Shown here piece by piece: positions 1 through 8,761 of a stretch of 64,000 nucleotides of DNA. The notes below the pieces were generated by a model that had not been told where the DNA came from, ran no database searches, and saw only the letters and a list, made by a program, of their open reading frames with translations. Where the stretch lies: positions 164,514 through 228,513 of the forward strand of contig NZ_BBUL01000091.1 in the NCBI RefSeq assembly GCF_000953825.1, read 5' to 3'. Source of the stretch: Cellvibrio sp. OA-2007 (GTDB lineage Bacteria > Pseudomonadota > Gammaproteobacteria > Pseudomonadales > Cellvibrionaceae). A program made the translations under genes and the position numbers. Each line of letters begins with the position of its first letter. The first letter of the stretch is position 1.

Positions 1-1
1 A

Positions 2-1774
2 CAGCAGCAGTATCTCAATGCCAAACAAACACAAGTGGATGCGATGGCGCAAGCGCAAGTTGCGGTGCCTTGTGTTGCCGGCAAAGCGGGCGAGTTTAGT
101 TGCAATAAATTAGATCTGCTCGCGCATGTGCCACTCGCTACACTGGGTAATAGTAATTCGCGCGGCAATGATATTTGGGGTCACTTTGACTTGAACGACC
201 AACGCGAATACGCGCTGGTGGGATTGACTAATGGCGTGAGTGTGGTGGAGGTGACTGATCCACTGAATCCCCGCATCGTCAATTTTATTGCCAGCCAAAA
301 TACGATTTGGCGCGATCTAAAAACCTATCAATATTTTGATCAAACCCGGCGCCGCTGGATGAGTTATGCCTATGTCACGGCGGATGCGGCCTCAGTCGGC
401 ACAATGATTCTGGATTTGACGCAGTTGCCTGAAAAAGTAGTGCAGCTATCGAGTGAAAAAACCGACACCAGTGCGCACAATATCTATATCAGCAATGTGG
501 ATTATTCGACTGGCGTTGCACTTACTGGTCGTACACCCTACCTGCATGTGGCGGGCAGCGATAAACAGGGCGGTGCATTTAATACTTACTCGCTGGCTAA
601 TCCCATTAGTCCGGTTTCGGTTTATAAAAACGCAGCCAATTCGCGCAATTTTTATAGCCATGATGTGTCATCGCTGTGGATTGGCGATGCGCGCCGCGAG
701 CAGTGCGTCGATAAAAATAATGATTGCGATTTGTTGCTGGATTACAACGAAGATGAAATTTTGTTGTGGGATAAAACCGATAACGCCAAGCCGTTTAATT
801 TGGCGCGCAGCACTTATCAATATGTTTCCTATGTGCACTCCGGTTGGTGGACGGAGGATCGGCAATTTATCACCGTGCACGATGAATTGGATGAACAGCG
901 TTATAGCTTAAATACACGCGTGCGTTTTTTCGCAATTAATAATTTGCGCGCGCCGGAGTTGGCTGGTGAATATATCGGCCCAACCGCTGCAATTGATCAC
1001 AATGGTTATACTCGCGGCAATCGCTATTACATCTCTAATTATGAGCGCGGCTTGGTGGTGCTGGATATTTCTGACCCGCGCAAGCCGGTAGAGGCCGGTT
1101 TTTTTGACACTTATCCGCTGGCTAATTCTGCCTCGTTTAATGGCGCTTGGGGCACTTATCCGTTTTTGCCGAGCGGCAATATTGTGGTGAGCGATATCAA
1201 TAGCGGCTTGTACGTGATTCGCGATAATACTGCAGGTGCGCAGGGCAGCGTGAAATTTTCCGGCGCACAGCGCACCGTGAAAGAAGGTGATGTAGTGCGT
1301 TTGTCGCTAATGCGCATCGGAGGAAATGTAGGTGCGGTAGAGGTGTTTTTTGAAACGCAAACCGGCAATGCTGACGCTGCAGATTTTACAATGAGCGCGG
1401 GCAGCGTGAGCTGGGGCGATGGCGATAGCAGCGAAAAAATAATTGAAATCCCGATTGTGGCCGACGGTGCAGACAATGAATTTACTGAGACTTTTTTTGT
1501 GCGACTGTTTAATCCGCGCAATGGGTTGATGTTGGCATCGCCCAATTTGGTTGTCATTAATATCGCTGATAAGCCCGATGAACCGGTGGTGCTGAGTTCA
1601 TCATCCAGTAGCTCTTCGGCAACTGCGTCATCAATCGCATCTTCATTGAATTCGACCAGTTCTGTTATTGCATCCAGCGGGCAAAAATCGACTGGTGGTG
1701 GATCTATACCAGCGCTATTCATTGTTGCCCTCGGAATCTTGTTTGTAGTTAAACGAATTACCCGCGGTGAATAA
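2..1774 (+). CDS. LVIVD-repeat/Calx-beta surface protein, 5' truncated, GlyGly-CTERM-like tail
   Basis: The frame is open from base 2, so the true start lies upstream and the signal peptide is not visible; the GTG at 35 is only the first possible internal start. The N-terminal ~380 residues resemble the choice-of-anchor B family, with beta-propeller LVIVD-type repeats such as VVEVTDPLNPRIV and LVVLDISDPRKPV. A Calx-beta domain (about residues 405-510) follows, with its typical VKEGD and TETFFVRL stretches. Next come a Ser-rich linker and a C-terminal GGGS, one hydrophobic helix and a basic end, which is the layout of GlyGly-CTERM signals processed by rhombosortase in other gammaproteobacteria. 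The protein is probably exported and anchored at the cell surface; its ligand is unknown. The poly-Ser linker is typical of Cellvibrio secreted proteins. The next gene starts 2 bp after the stop. Confidence 0.8.
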   Translation, partial: QQQYLNAKQTQVDAMAQAQVAVPCVAGKAGEFSCNKLDLLAHVPLATLGNSNSRGNDIWGHFDLNDQREYALVGLTNGVSVVEVTDPLNPRIVNFIASQNTIWRDLKTYQYFDQTRRRWMSYAYVTADAASVGTMILDLTQLPEKVVQLSSEKTDTSAHNIYISNVDYSTGVALTGRTPYLHVAGSDKQGGAFNTYSLANPISPVSVYKNAANSRNFYSHDVSSLWIGDARREQCVDKNNDCDLLLDYNEDEILLWDKTDNAKPFNLARSTYQYVSYVHSGWWTEDRQFITVHDELDEQRYSLNTRVRFFAINNLRAPELAGEYIGPTAAIDHNGYTRGNRYYISNYERGLVVLDISDPRKPVEAGFFDTYPLANSASFNGAWGTYPFLPSGNIVVSDINSGLYVIRDNTAGAQGSVKFSGAQRTVKEGDVVRLSLMRIGGNVGAVEVFFETQTGNADAADFTMSAGSVSWGDGDSSEKIIEIPIVADGADNEFTETFFVRLFNPRNGLMLASPNLVVINIADKPDEPVVLSSSSSSSSATASSIASSLNSTSSVIASSGQKSTGGGSIPALFIVALGILFVVKRITRGE

Positions 1775-1776
1775 AA

Positions 1777-2238
1777 ATGGCAGTAGAAATTGAGCGTAAA
1801 TTTTTGGTGGTGGGTGATGCATGGCGCACTGCCCCTGCGGTGTTTTATTCGCAGGGGTATTTGAATCGCGACAAGTTGCGCACGGTGCGGGTACGCATAG
1901 CGGGTGAAGAAGCTTTCCTGACGATTAAGGGGGAGTCTGTCGGTGCGCGCCGCGCCGAGTTTGAATATCCCATTCCCCTGTGGGATGCACGCGAATTATT
2001 GAAGCTGTGTGAGCAGCCGCTGATTGAGAAAAACCGGCGCAAGATCCTTCACGAAGGTTTTATTTGGGAGGTCGATGAGTTTTTGGGGGAGAATCTGGGC
2101 TTGGTAGTGGCGGAGATTGAGTTGCCTGCTGAGGATTCTGAATTTCCACGACCTGCATGGATCGGCGAGGAGGTAACTGACGATTCGCGCTATTTTAATT
2201 CCAGCCTCTCGCTTGCGCCTTTTAGTCAGTGGAAATAG
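1777..2238 (+). CDS. CYTH domain protein (class IV cyclase/triphosphatase-like)
   Basis: A 153-residue protein opening with the CYTH signature EIERKFLV, followed by the basic and acidic strand motifs expected of the triphosphate tunnel (RVRIAGEEAFLTIKG, LIEKNRRKI, WEVDEFLGENLGLVVAEIEL). Family members bind a triphosphate plus divalent metals in a beta-tunnel; small stand-alone bacterial CYTH proteins are usually inorganic triphosphatases, less often class IV adenylyl cyclases. The sequence alone does not separate these. The ATG lies 2 bp after the preceding stop, so it may be co-transcribed with the surface protein, although no functional link is evident. Confidence 0.88.
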   Translation: MAVEIERKFLVVGDAWRTAPAVFYSQGYLNRDKLRTVRVRIAGEEAFLTIKGESVGARRAEFEYPIPLWDARELLKLCEQPLIEKNRRKILHEGFIWEVDEFLGENLGLVVAEIELPAEDSEFPRPAWIGEEVTDDSRYFNSSLSLAPFSQWK

Positions 2239-2273
2239 TTAGTGGCTATTAGATTTATGTGGTTAATTTTCTT

Positions 2274-2288
2274 TGGTAATGATTATCG
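2274..2288 (+). promoter_or_regulatory. Fur-box-like operator
   Basis: The 15-mer tggtaatgattatcg matches 12 of the 14 defined positions of the 7-1-7 Fur box (TGATAATnATTATCA) and is itself a near palindrome. It lies about 70 bp upstream of the DUF2061 start, which would suit iron-dependent repression. This is a match by eye only, with no score computed. Confidence 0.5.
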
Positions 2289-2358
2289 CTTGCGTAGTAT
2301 GGACTCATCGGCTGAAGACGAGTGAATCAGCCCTCCATTAGCAAGCGAGGATCTCATT

Positions 2359-2568
2359 ATGGCAAAGACCGCAACATTTGCAGCAGTTCACTTTAGCGTT
2401 GCCTTTTCCGTCGGCTACGCCTTGACGGGTAGTGTGGTTATTGGTGGCACTATGGCTCTGGTGGAGCCGGCCATTAATACGGTGGCATTCTATTTCCATG
2501 AGATGGGCTGGCAGAAATTTGCCGAGAACAAGGCAGTATTACAGGAGGCTTTTGCCAATAGCGTCTAG
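2359..2568 (+). CDS. DUF2061 family small membrane protein
   Basis: A 69-residue protein with the DUF2061 pattern: two hydrophobic helices (FAAVHFSVAFSVGYALTGS and VVIGGTMALVEPAINTVAF) followed by YFHEMGW. It is probably an inner-membrane protein of unknown function. The ATG at 2359 is preceded by an AGCGAGGA ribosome site. A Fur-box-like sequence lies upstream and a strong hairpin follows, so it is probably a monocistronic, iron-responsive gene. The function is not known to me. Confidence 0.85.
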   Translation: MAKTATFAAVHFSVAFSVGYALTGSVVIGGTMALVEPAINTVAFYFHEMGWQKFAENKAVLQEAFANSV

Positions 2569-2584
2569 TTGGCCTTGATAAAAA

Positions 2585-2620
2585 ACGGCCTACTCTCATG
2601 CAAGGGTAGGCCGTGTTTTA
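2585..2620 (+). terminator. Hairpin terminator between convergent genes
   Basis: A perfect 9-bp stem (acggcctac / gtaggccgt) with a 12-nt loop, flanked by A-rich sequence on the left and T-rich on the right. It lies between the DUF2061 gene and tatC and can serve both strands. Confidence 0.75.
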
Positions 2621-2631
2621 TAGCAATAAGA

Positions 2632-3438
2632 TTATTTGTCGGTGGTTTTTTCTATCTCGTCGCCGCTAGCTTCGCGTTCGTCTTGATCTTCTGTTTCTTC
2701 GCGCTCTTCACTGCGGCGCTTAATCATGCGGCCAAAAAATAAACCTGCTTCAAACAACATCCACATAGGAATAGCGAGCATGGCCTGCGAGAATATGTCC
2801 GGAGGGGTAAGCAGCATCCCCACGAAAAAACACGCAACAATAATGTAGCGGCGCTTTTCTGCCAGCCCTTCGGGAGTGACAACACCGGCGTGAATCAGTA
2901 ACACAGTGGCAACCGGAATTTCAAAGGCAAAACCAAAGGCAAAAAACATATGCAGCACCAAGTCCAAGTACTTGGTGATGTCGGTCATAGTGCTAACACC
3001 TTCCAGCTCAATGCCCATGGTGAAATTAAATAACATGGGCAGCACTAGAAAGTACGCGAACGCCATACCGGCAAAAAATAACAGTACGCTGGAAATCAGC
3101 AGGGGCGCCGCCAGTTGCTGTTCATGTTTATACAATCCGGGCGCGATGAACGACCAAATCTGAAACAAAATAAACGGCACTGCCAAAAACATCGCCAGAT
3201 AAAACGTGAGCTTGAGCGGTGTTAAAAACGGCGAGATCACATCGGTTGCGATCATGTGGGTGCCGGCGGGCAGCACCGCCTGCAGTGGCGCGGAGATGAT
3301 GCCGTAGATGTCGGTCGCAAAGGGAAACAGGCAGACGAAAACGGCTAACAAAAAATACACAATATGCAGCAGACGGGTGCGCAACTCGATCAGATGCTGT
3401 ACCAGCGGCTGCTCTTTATCCTGGGGTGACTGGTTCAT
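2632..3438 (-). CDS. tatC: Sec-independent protein translocase subunit TatC
   Basis: A 268-residue, six-helix inner-membrane protein and core receptor of the twin-arginine translocase, which recognises RR signal peptides of folded cargo. Family hallmarks are visible: the N-terminal HLIELRTRLL, the cytoplasmic-loop stretch FIAPGLYKHE containing the conserved acidic residue, and late helices ending GMLLTPPDIFSQ. The C-terminal ~30 residues are strongly charged (EEREETEDQDE), longer than in many homologues. It is the last gene of a hisI-hisE-tatA-tatB-tatC run, 6 bp after tatB. Confidence 0.96.
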   Translation of the reverse strand: MNQSPQDKEQPLVQHLIELRTRLLHIVYFLLAVFVCLFPFATDIYGIISAPLQAVLPAGTHMIATDVISPFLTPLKLTFYLAMFLAVPFILFQIWSFIAPGLYKHEQQLAAPLLISSVLLFFAGMAFAYFLVLPMLFNFTMGIELEGVSTMTDITKYLDLVLHMFFAFGFAFEIPVATVLLIHAGVVTPEGLAEKRRYIIVACFFVGMLLTPPDIFSQAMLAIPMWMLFEAGLFFGRMIKRRSEEREETEDQDEREASGDEIEKTTDK

Positions 3439-3444
3439 GAGGTG

Positions 3445-3894
3445 CTAGTGGCCTGTACCTGACTGGGGTTGAGCGGTTGAAGTTGCCGTCGGCTCGTCGC
3501 CTGCCGCGGTGGTAGCGGAGTTTGGCGGCGCTGTTGAATCAGCGGTGTGAGCGTGATCGGGTAGCTCTTCCGGTGGGCCATAGTCTTTAGCGCTAGGGGC
3601 TGGCGTTTGATCGATATTCGCTGCCGCCTCGGCTTCCGCTTCGCGCATGGTTTTTTCAATTCGCAGGCGAGCTTCTTCCAGGTTTTGCATCACTTCTTCG
3701 TTGTGCAGCTGGCGGCGAATATCATCTGCGCCGATTTGCCGCTCAATTTCTTGGCGGGTATCGCGCAGGCTGCGTTTCAATCGGCCAATCCATAGGCCGA
3801 CTGTGCGTACAGTACCGGGCAATTGCTCCGGACCTATAACCACCAGTGCAACAATTAGACAGACCAGTAATTCAGTAAAACCAATATCGAACAC
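3445..3894 (-). CDS. tatB: Sec-independent protein translocase subunit TatB
   Basis: A 149-residue protein with the TatB layout: an N-terminal membrane helix starting [10 protein letters not shown] (conserved early Glu), a GPEQLP hinge, an amphipathic helix ([15 protein letters not shown]), then a long hydrophilic tail rich in Ala, Pro and Thr. TatB pairs with TatC to form the substrate-binding complex in the inner membrane. It lies 3 bp downstream of tatA and 6 bp upstream of tatC, so co-transcription is very likely. Confidence 0.95.
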   Translation of the reverse strand: MFDIGFTELLVCLIVALVVIGPEQLPGTVRTVGLWIGRLKRSLRDTRQEIERQIGADDIRRQLHNEEVMQNLEEARLRIEKTMREAEAEAAANIDQTPAPSAKDYGPPEELPDHAHTADSTAPPNSATTAAGDEPTATSTAQPQSGTGH

Positions 3895-3897
3895 GGC

Positions 3898-4146
3898 TTA
3901 AACCTTAGTGTTTTTTTGGTCAACTTTATCGCCGGCAGGTGTGGCGCTAGTGCTTTTTTGATCGATAATTTTCTGCGCGTCCTCTTCTTCTTTTTTGGCT
4001 TCATCGCTGCTCATCGAGTTTTTGAAGCCCTTGATCATACTGCCCAAATCGCCACCCAAGGTACGTAAGCGCTTGGTGCCGAACAGCATAACCACAATCG
4101 CCAGAACAATAAGGAGTTGCCAAATACTAATGCCGCTGAGACCCAT
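3898..4146 (-). CDS. tatA: Sec-independent protein translocase subunit TatA
   Basis: An 82-residue protein with one N-terminal membrane helix ([18 protein letters not shown]), the TatA-type FGTKRLR hinge, and an amphipathic helix ([12 protein letters not shown]) before an acidic/lysine-rich tail. TatA oligomerises to form the translocation path in the inner membrane. FGTK and the short tail distinguish it from the TatB encoded next. It follows hisE by 37 bp. Confidence 0.95.
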   Translation of the reverse strand: MGLSGISIWQLLIVLAIVVMLFGTKRLRTLGGDLGSMIKGFKNSMSSDEAKKEEEDAQKIIDQKSTSATPAGDKVDQKNTKV

Positions 4147-4183
4147 AATGATTTCCTCGCAAAAAGATAAGTAAGTTTGATTA

Positions 4184-4522
4184 TTATTCCTGAGTACGCG
4201 CTGCTTTTTCGTCGTGACCCGAGACGTTAAAGCGACGTGCCAGCTCTTTTAATACTGCATCGGCGTCGGTGCCGAGATGCGATAACATTACCAGACTGTG
4301 AAACCATAAATCAGCAGTTTCGTAAATCAGCTCGGAATTATCGCCAGTGGCTTGAGCGTCCTTCGCGGCCAAAATCGTTTCGGTGCATTCCTCACCGACC
4401 TTTTCCAAAATCTTATTCAGCCCTTTTTGATGCAGGCTGGCAACGTAAGATGTCTCAGCACCCGCATTATTTTTGCGCGCTTCGAGAATTTCAGTCAGTT
4501 GTTGCAGTATATCGTTACTCAT
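4184..4522 (-). CDS. hisE: Phosphoribosyl-ATP diphosphatase
   Basis: A 112-residue HisE-type enzyme (MazG-like alpha-helical fold) that hydrolyses phosphoribosyl-ATP to phosphoribosyl-AMP, the second step of histidine synthesis. Metal-binding acidic residues appear in [14 protein letters not shown] and in [16 protein letters not shown]. It is a stand-alone gene following hisI by 33 bp, as in pseudomonads, rather than a HisIE fusion. Confidence 0.95.
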   Translation of the reverse strand: MSNDILQQLTEILEARKNNAGAETSYVASLHQKGLNKILEKVGEECTETILAAKDAQATGDNSELIYETADLWFHSLVMLSHLGTDADAVLKELARRFNVSGHDEKAARTQE

Positions 4523-4555
4523 GAACAGCTCTTTTACTGATAACGGGTGATAATC

Positions 4556-4939
4556 TTAGCGGTAGATGTCGGCTGGATCTTTTAATACGGGTTCGACAGT
4601 CTGCCATTCGCCATCTTTCAACACCCGGTAAAAACAGGATTCTCTACCCGTGTGACAGGCGATGCCGCCCAGTTGTTCAACTTGCAGGACTATGACATCT
4701 TCATCGCAGTCGAGACGAATCTCATGCAGCTTCTGGATATGGCCGGAGGTTTCACCCTTGTGCCAGAGTTGATTGCGCGAGCGCGACCAATAGACTGCCT
4801 CACCGCGCTCGGCTGAAAGCTGGAGCGATTCGCGATTCATCCAAGCCATCATCAAAATGCGACCGGTGTTGGCATCCTGTGCAATAGCGGGAACCAAACC
4901 ATCGCTGTTCCAATTCACGGCGTCTAACCAATTACTCAT
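4556..4939 (-). CDS. hisI: Phosphoribosyl-AMP cyclohydrolase
   Basis: A 127-residue HisI enzyme that opens the purine ring of phosphoribosyl-AMP, the third step of histidine synthesis. It shows [20 protein letters not shown] at the N-terminus, [17 protein letters not shown] in the middle, and the metal-binding LDCDED and [11 protein letters not shown] motifs with conserved Cys residues. It heads the hisI-hisE-tatABC run, 19 bp downstream of the aldo/keto reductase gene. The length is normal for stand-alone HisI. Confidence 0.95.
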   Translation of the reverse strand: MSNWLDAVNWNSDGLVPAIAQDANTGRILMMAWMNRESLQLSAERGEAVYWSRSRNQLWHKGETSGHIQKLHEIRLDCDEDVIVLQVEQLGGIACHTGRESCFYRVLKDGEWQTVEPVLKDPADIYR

Positions 4940-4958
4940 ATGTTTACTCTGTAGAATC

Positions 4959-5819
4959 TTACGCCAAATTTTGTGCGCGCAGTGCTTTTATTAGATTGGC
5001 GCGCAGATGTTGGACATTGACGGTGCCGATAATGGCACTAGTGACCCCAGGGTGAGCGTAGGCAAAATCCAATGCGCTCTGGATGGGGTCTTGGTTACGG
5101 TTTTCGCGCTGTTCGGCATCTTTTGCGGCAGCGTGAACGGGAGGCGCATCATGGCAGATATGGCCGCTTGCGAGAACCTTTTTTAGTAGAACTGCCGCAC
5201 CTTGTTGCGCAGATTTTGCGATCACCGCCTCTTCATCGGTGTAATCCGCGTGGTACATCAGCATCACTGCGTCGCAGACTTCGGCGGCGAGCAGCCCGCC
5301 TTCCACCGTTTTGCTGGAGATGCCCAGTGCGCGAATCCAGCCTTCCTGTTTGAGCTGTTGTAAGGTTTGCAGTGCGCCGCTGTTGAGCAGTATGTCCAGA
5401 TCATTGCCGTCTGAGTGAATCATCACCAGGTCGAGATAGTCGGTGCGCAAGCGGCGCAGCGAGCGCTCCACACTCATGCGGGTGTGTTTGGGGCTGAAGT
5501 CGAAGTAGGATCTGCCTTCATCGGAAAATTTATCGGCTTCAAACTCTTCACCGACTTTGGTGGAGATGACCCAGTCTTTGCGCTCTTTGCGCAGTAAATC
5601 GCCCAAGCGCTCTTCGCTATAACCATAAGAGGGGGCGGTATCGACAAAGTTGACCCCCATGTCACGGGTACAGTTGAGCAATTCGCGCAGTTGCTCATCG
5701 CTGGGCAGGCTAAAACTCTGGGGGTATTTCAGGCCTTGGGTGCGGCCAAATTTTACCGTGCCCAACCCAAAGGTACTCACCTCTATATCAGTGCGGCCAA
5801 GGCGTTTACGCGGCATCAT
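4959..5819 (-). CDS. Aldo/keto reductase family oxidoreductase
   Basis: A 286-residue (beta/alpha)8 NADPH-dependent reductase. The catalytic tetrad can be read: Asp and Tyr in [16 protein letters not shown], Lys in [10 protein letters not shown] and His in [10 protein letters not shown]. The C-terminal [15 protein letters not shown] is the usual cofactor-binding end. The substrate is not identifiable. Its start overlaps the stop of the upstream FAD oxidoreductase by 4 bp, so the two are translationally coupled and may act on the same or sequential substrates. Confidence 0.88.
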   Translation of the reverse strand: MMPRKRLGRTDIEVSTFGLGTVKFGRTQGLKYPQSFSLPSDEQLRELLNCTRDMGVNFVDTAPSYGYSEERLGDLLRKERKDWVISTKVGEEFEADKFSDEGRSYFDFSPKHTRMSVERSLRRLRTDYLDLVMIHSDGNDLDILLNSGALQTLQQLKQEGWIRALGISSKTVEGGLLAAEVCDAVMLMYHADYTDEEAVIAKSAQQGAAVLLKKVLASGHICHDAPPVHAAAKDAEQRENRNQDPIQSALDFAYAHPGVTSAIIGTVNVQHLRANLIKALRAQNLA

Positions 5820-7099
5820 TGTTGGTCGTCCTCATCATCTGGCTCCCGAAAGCGCAGTGCCAGTGCCTCTTCAGCGCTCATCGCCGGGGGGAATGCCAGT
5901 TCCCACGGGGTTTTGGCCAGCTCGGCGTAAGGCAGATACTGGTGCAAATTAATGTTGTTGTGCGATTGCGTTATACCCGCGTCGCCCAGTAAATCGAGTG
6001 CTTGGTTGGCGAGGTTGGGCGCAAGAGTCAACTTGGTCGGCCAGCCGACCAGTAGGTTGCTTGCACCTTCGGCGTGGGCGATAAAGGCGTTATCGGGGCG
6101 CAGCAAGCCGGGTTGCAATGGCTCGGCGCGGGCGATTGGCAAAGTGGCCCATTCCGCGCCTTCGAGGTTCACCCAGGGGATCAGCTCGCCTAATTCCTGT
6201 TTGGCTTGTTCGATAAGATCGTCGGGTGTCATGCCTGCGCCTTTTTCAGCCAAGCTGCCACCCAGATACCAGACCTGCGCGCCATCGGGCAGGCGGTGAC
6301 TGGAAATGGTCAGGCGCGGTGTGCTCTCTTGGCCTAGGCAGTGGCCGTAAAAATCAAACGGATGGTGGTGTTTTACCATAACCTGCTGCAGTGGACGCAA
6401 TTGCATCGCCGGGCTTGCCAGTCCTAGTTGCTGCAGTAATTCGGCATTGCCCTTACCGGCGGTAAACACAAAACGTTGGGCATGAATCTCAAGCGGCTGC
6501 TCCGGCGTATCAATTCGCAGGCTGACTTTTCCCTCGGCATTTTTGTGCAGCTTGGCTTGTGACCAATCAATCTGGAAGCAGTGACTTTTTACATTAAGCG
6601 CGAGATTGGCGACGAGGCTGGGGGCATCGATCACTATGTCTTCCAGCCGATACAGGCTGCCGGTGAAATCTTTATGGCGCAGCAGCGGCGGGCGGCGATC
6701 TTGATGGACTGGCTCAACCCGGCCACGGGTAATTTTGCTGGCAAGGAAGCCGGTGAGCTTGCTGCCTAGGTCATCCCCCGACCACATAAAAAAGTGGTCG
6801 CTGAGGATGCGGGTATGGCGTAAATCCACATCGCCTTCACCGCACAGGCAGGCGCGCCAGTGTTTGGGCATTTCTGCTATAGCTTCGGAGGCGCCGGTGA
6901 GTGCACCCGCGAGGGTGTATTTCATGCCGCCGTGGATCATGCCTTGGGAGGCGAGGGTTTGCTCGCTGCCGAGCGCTTTGGCTTCAAACAGGGCGATACT
7001 GAACCCGGCACGCTTGGCGCGATTAGCCAGCCAAAGTCCGGCCACGCCGCCGCCGATAATCGCCAGATCAAGATGAATGGGAAGTGGGCTTTGGCTCAT
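5816..7099 (-). CDS. FAD-dependent oxidoreductase (DAO-type)
   Basis: A 427-residue flavoprotein beginning with a dinucleotide-binding motif (LAIIGGGVAGLWLANRAKRA, then an acidic strand end LFEAK). The region after it (SQGMIHGGMKYTLAG) is typical of DAO/glycerol-3-phosphate-dehydrogenase-like FAD enzymes that oxidise C-N or C-O bonds. The substrate is unknown. It overlaps the aldo/keto reductase gene by 4 bp and is divergently arranged from the gene at 7223. Confidence 0.82.
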   Translation of the reverse strand: MSQSPLPIHLDLAIIGGGVAGLWLANRAKRAGFSIALFEAKALGSEQTLASQGMIHGGMKYTLAGALTGASEAIAEMPKHWRACLCGEGDVDLRHTRILSDHFFMWSGDDLGSKLTGFLASKITRGRVEPVHQDRRPPLLRHKDFTGSLYRLEDIVIDAPSLVANLALNVKSHCFQIDWSQAKLHKNAEGKVSLRIDTPEQPLEIHAQRFVFTAGKGNAELLQQLGLASPAMQLRPLQQVMVKHHHPFDFYGHCLGQESTPRLTISSHRLPDGAQVWYLGGSLAEKGAGMTPDDLIEQAKQELGELIPWVNLEGAEWATLPIARAEPLQPGLLRPDNAFIAHAEGASNLLVGWPTKLTLAPNLANQALDLLGDAGITQSHNNINLHQYLPYAELAKTPWELAFPPAMSAEEALALRFREPDDEDDQQ

Positions 7100-7222
7100 G
7101 AATAGGGAGGTTCCGACAATGGCGCAGGTGTTAATTCAAAATGGGCGCGCAGTATAAGTCTTTCGCGCGTGAATTACCCTTGCAGCGGGTGCTGCTGCTA
7201 ATATGCATAAAATTTTACGGGT

Positions 7223-8116
7223 ATGTTGATCGCAATGTCATTCAAGTTATTGTTAACCGATGTAATTTCTCCGTTGGGCAGGGCGCTCGAGCATGAGCTG
7301 GAGCGTGAGTCGTTCAAGCTGCTGACGCCGAGCGCAGCCGAATTGGATTGGGCAGATGCGCAGAGCTTGCAGGCCTATCTGCACAAACACCAACCGGATT
7401 TGATTATTAATTGTCGCGGCTGGGAGGAAGCTTTTTATCGCGATGACCAAGCCTCCTTGGTCAATACTGCGCGCCTGCTGGCGCAAGTCTGTGCCACACA
7501 GGAGATCCCACTTATTCACTTGTCTAGCTACTTTGTGTTTGGCTGTGATGGCAAAGTTACCCATAGTGAAAAAGACGCAATTGCGCCGCTCAATGAAGCT
7601 GGCCGCGCCTTTGCGGAGGCGGAGCAGGCGATTGCCGGGTTGCCCAAGCACATCATTCTGCGCCTGAGTTGGGTGATTGGTGCCTATGGCGATAATTTGC
7701 TCGCGCGACTACTCAGTGCATTTCTGGCGGGCGCTTCAGTTGCGGTTAATCGCCATTTGCGCGGCGCCCCCACTGCGCTGTCCGATGTGGCGCGCGTTGT
7801 TGTGGCCATGAGCAAACAAATTCACTGCGGGGCGGACAACTGGGGCGTGATGCATTACTGCAGCAGCGACGCCTGTACCGAGGACGAGTTCGCCGAGCAG
7901 CTGCTGCAACTCTTGATTCAACAGCAACTGCTTACCGCCGAACCCAGTATTACGCTAGATGATAATGAACCCACCGATCAGCCGCTTAGTGCCATTCTCG
8001 GCTGCCGCCGCGCGCGCGATTACTTCGGTATTCAAGCCCGCTCCTGGCGCCCGAGTTTATTGCCGCTGGTAAAGCAGTGGTTGCATAACCGCGAGCAGAT
8101 GAACGCTGAACAGTAG
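7223..8116 (+). CDS. RmlD-like NAD(P)-binding protein lacking YxxxK
   Basis: A 297-residue protein aligned by eye with dTDP-4-dehydrorhamnose reductases: LLTDVISPLGRALEHEL at the N-terminus, IINCRGW, LIHLSSYFVFG, and PLNEAGRAFAEAEQA where RmlD proteins have PLNxYGxxKxxGE. The catalytic Tyr and Lys are therefore replaced by Ala126 and Phe130, and the Gly-rich cofactor loop is also degenerate. It probably keeps the Rossmann fold but not reductase chemistry. ATG codons at 7223 and 7235 are both possible starts. No sugar-nucleotide genes are nearby. Confidence 0.72.
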   Translation: MLIAMSFKLLLTDVISPLGRALEHELERESFKLLTPSAAELDWADAQSLQAYLHKHQPDLIINCRGWEEAFYRDDQASLVNTARLLAQVCATQEIPLIHLSSYFVFGCDGKVTHSEKDAIAPLNEAGRAFAEAEQAIAGLPKHIILRLSWVIGAYGDNLLARLLSAFLAGASVAVNRHLRGAPTALSDVARVVVAMSKQIHCGADNWGVMHYCSSDACTEDEFAEQLLQLLIQQQLLTAEPSITLDDNEPTDQPLSAILGCRRARDYFGIQARSWRPSLLPLVKQWLHNREQMNAEQ

Positions 8117-8123
8117 TGCTTTG

Positions 8124-8378
8124 TTAATAGTGATAGCGCAATTGCGCGATCAACAATCCGCTGTCGCTCATTTTGTAAATTAAGCGATGTTCGTCGTTGA
8201 TGCGGCGAGACCAATAGCCTGCCAGTGCATGTTTGAGTGGCTCGGGTTTGCCGATGCCGGAGAAGGGTTGGCGCTGAATTTCCCTGATCAAGGTATTAAT
8301 CCGCTCCAGTATTTTACGGTCACTCTTTTGCCAGAACAGGTAGTCATCCCAGGCTTGCTCTGAAAAAATCAGTTTCAT
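8124..8378 (-). CDS. yoeB: YoeB/Txe family mRNA interferase toxin
   Basis: An 84-residue RelE-superfamily toxin of the YoeB branch, which cleaves mRNA at the ribosomal A site. Visible family features are [11 protein letters not shown] at the N-terminus, [26 protein letters not shown] and the terminal RYHY carrying the catalytic His and Tyr. The ATG overlaps the antitoxin stop by 4 bp, the standard YefM-YoeB order. Expression is probably autoregulated by the antitoxin complex at the promoter upstream of 8626. Confidence 0.92.
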   Translation of the reverse strand: MKLIFSEQAWDDYLFWQKSDRKILERINTLIREIQRQPFSGIGKPEPLKHALAGYWSRRINDEHRLIYKMSDSGLLIAQLRYHY

Positions 8379-8626
8379 TCCAGTAATGCCCGTTCCGTGC
8401 CTTTAGTGTCTTCAAGTTGGGCGATTGCTGCCATTAGCCGTTGCGCGTTTTTAGGGCTTTTGAGCAGGTAGGCGGTTTCTTCCATGGCTTTGTAATCATC
8501 GAGCGAGATCATCACCACGGATTGTTGGCCGTTGCGGGTGATGATAAGTGGTTCGTGGTCTTCGCATACCTTATCCATAGTGCTGGCAAGGTTGGCGCGG
8601 GCAGTGGTGTAGGTGATGGCGTCCAT
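8375..8626 (-). CDS. yefM: YefM/Phd family antitoxin
   Basis: An 83-residue antitoxin with the Phd/YefM N-terminal DNA-binding fold: [28 protein letters not shown], then [19 protein letters not shown], and a flexible C-terminus that would neutralise YoeB. It precedes and overlaps the toxin gene by 4 bp, allowing translational coupling. A start at 8626 fits the family length. Confidence 0.92.
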   Translation of the reverse strand: MDAITYTTARANLASTMDKVCEDHEPLIITRNGQQSVVMISLDDYKAMEETAYLLKSPKNAQRLMAAIAQLEDTKGTERALLE

Positions 8627-8706
8627 AGATACCTCGATGTATATGTACGCAATAATGTACAGGTTGGATGGGTTTCTGTCGAGCCAGGTGTTAATGGTTG
8701 AGCAAT

Positions 8707-8750
8707 AAAAAAACCGCGAGGCGCTGGTGCGGCTCGCGGTTTTTGTTTTT
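8707..8750 (-). terminator. Rho-independent terminator after fabB
   Basis: The 10-bp stem aaaccgcgag / ctcgcggttt is followed, read on the minus strand, by a run of T. It lies 11 bp beyond the fabB stop. A T-run also follows on the plus strand, so it may be bidirectional. Confidence 0.8.
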
Positions 8751-8761
8751 ACGGCTGGGTA

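Noticed and set aside
453..911. Open frame overlapping the first gene in another frame
   Set aside because: Its composition follows the codon pattern of the real gene and it has no family features.
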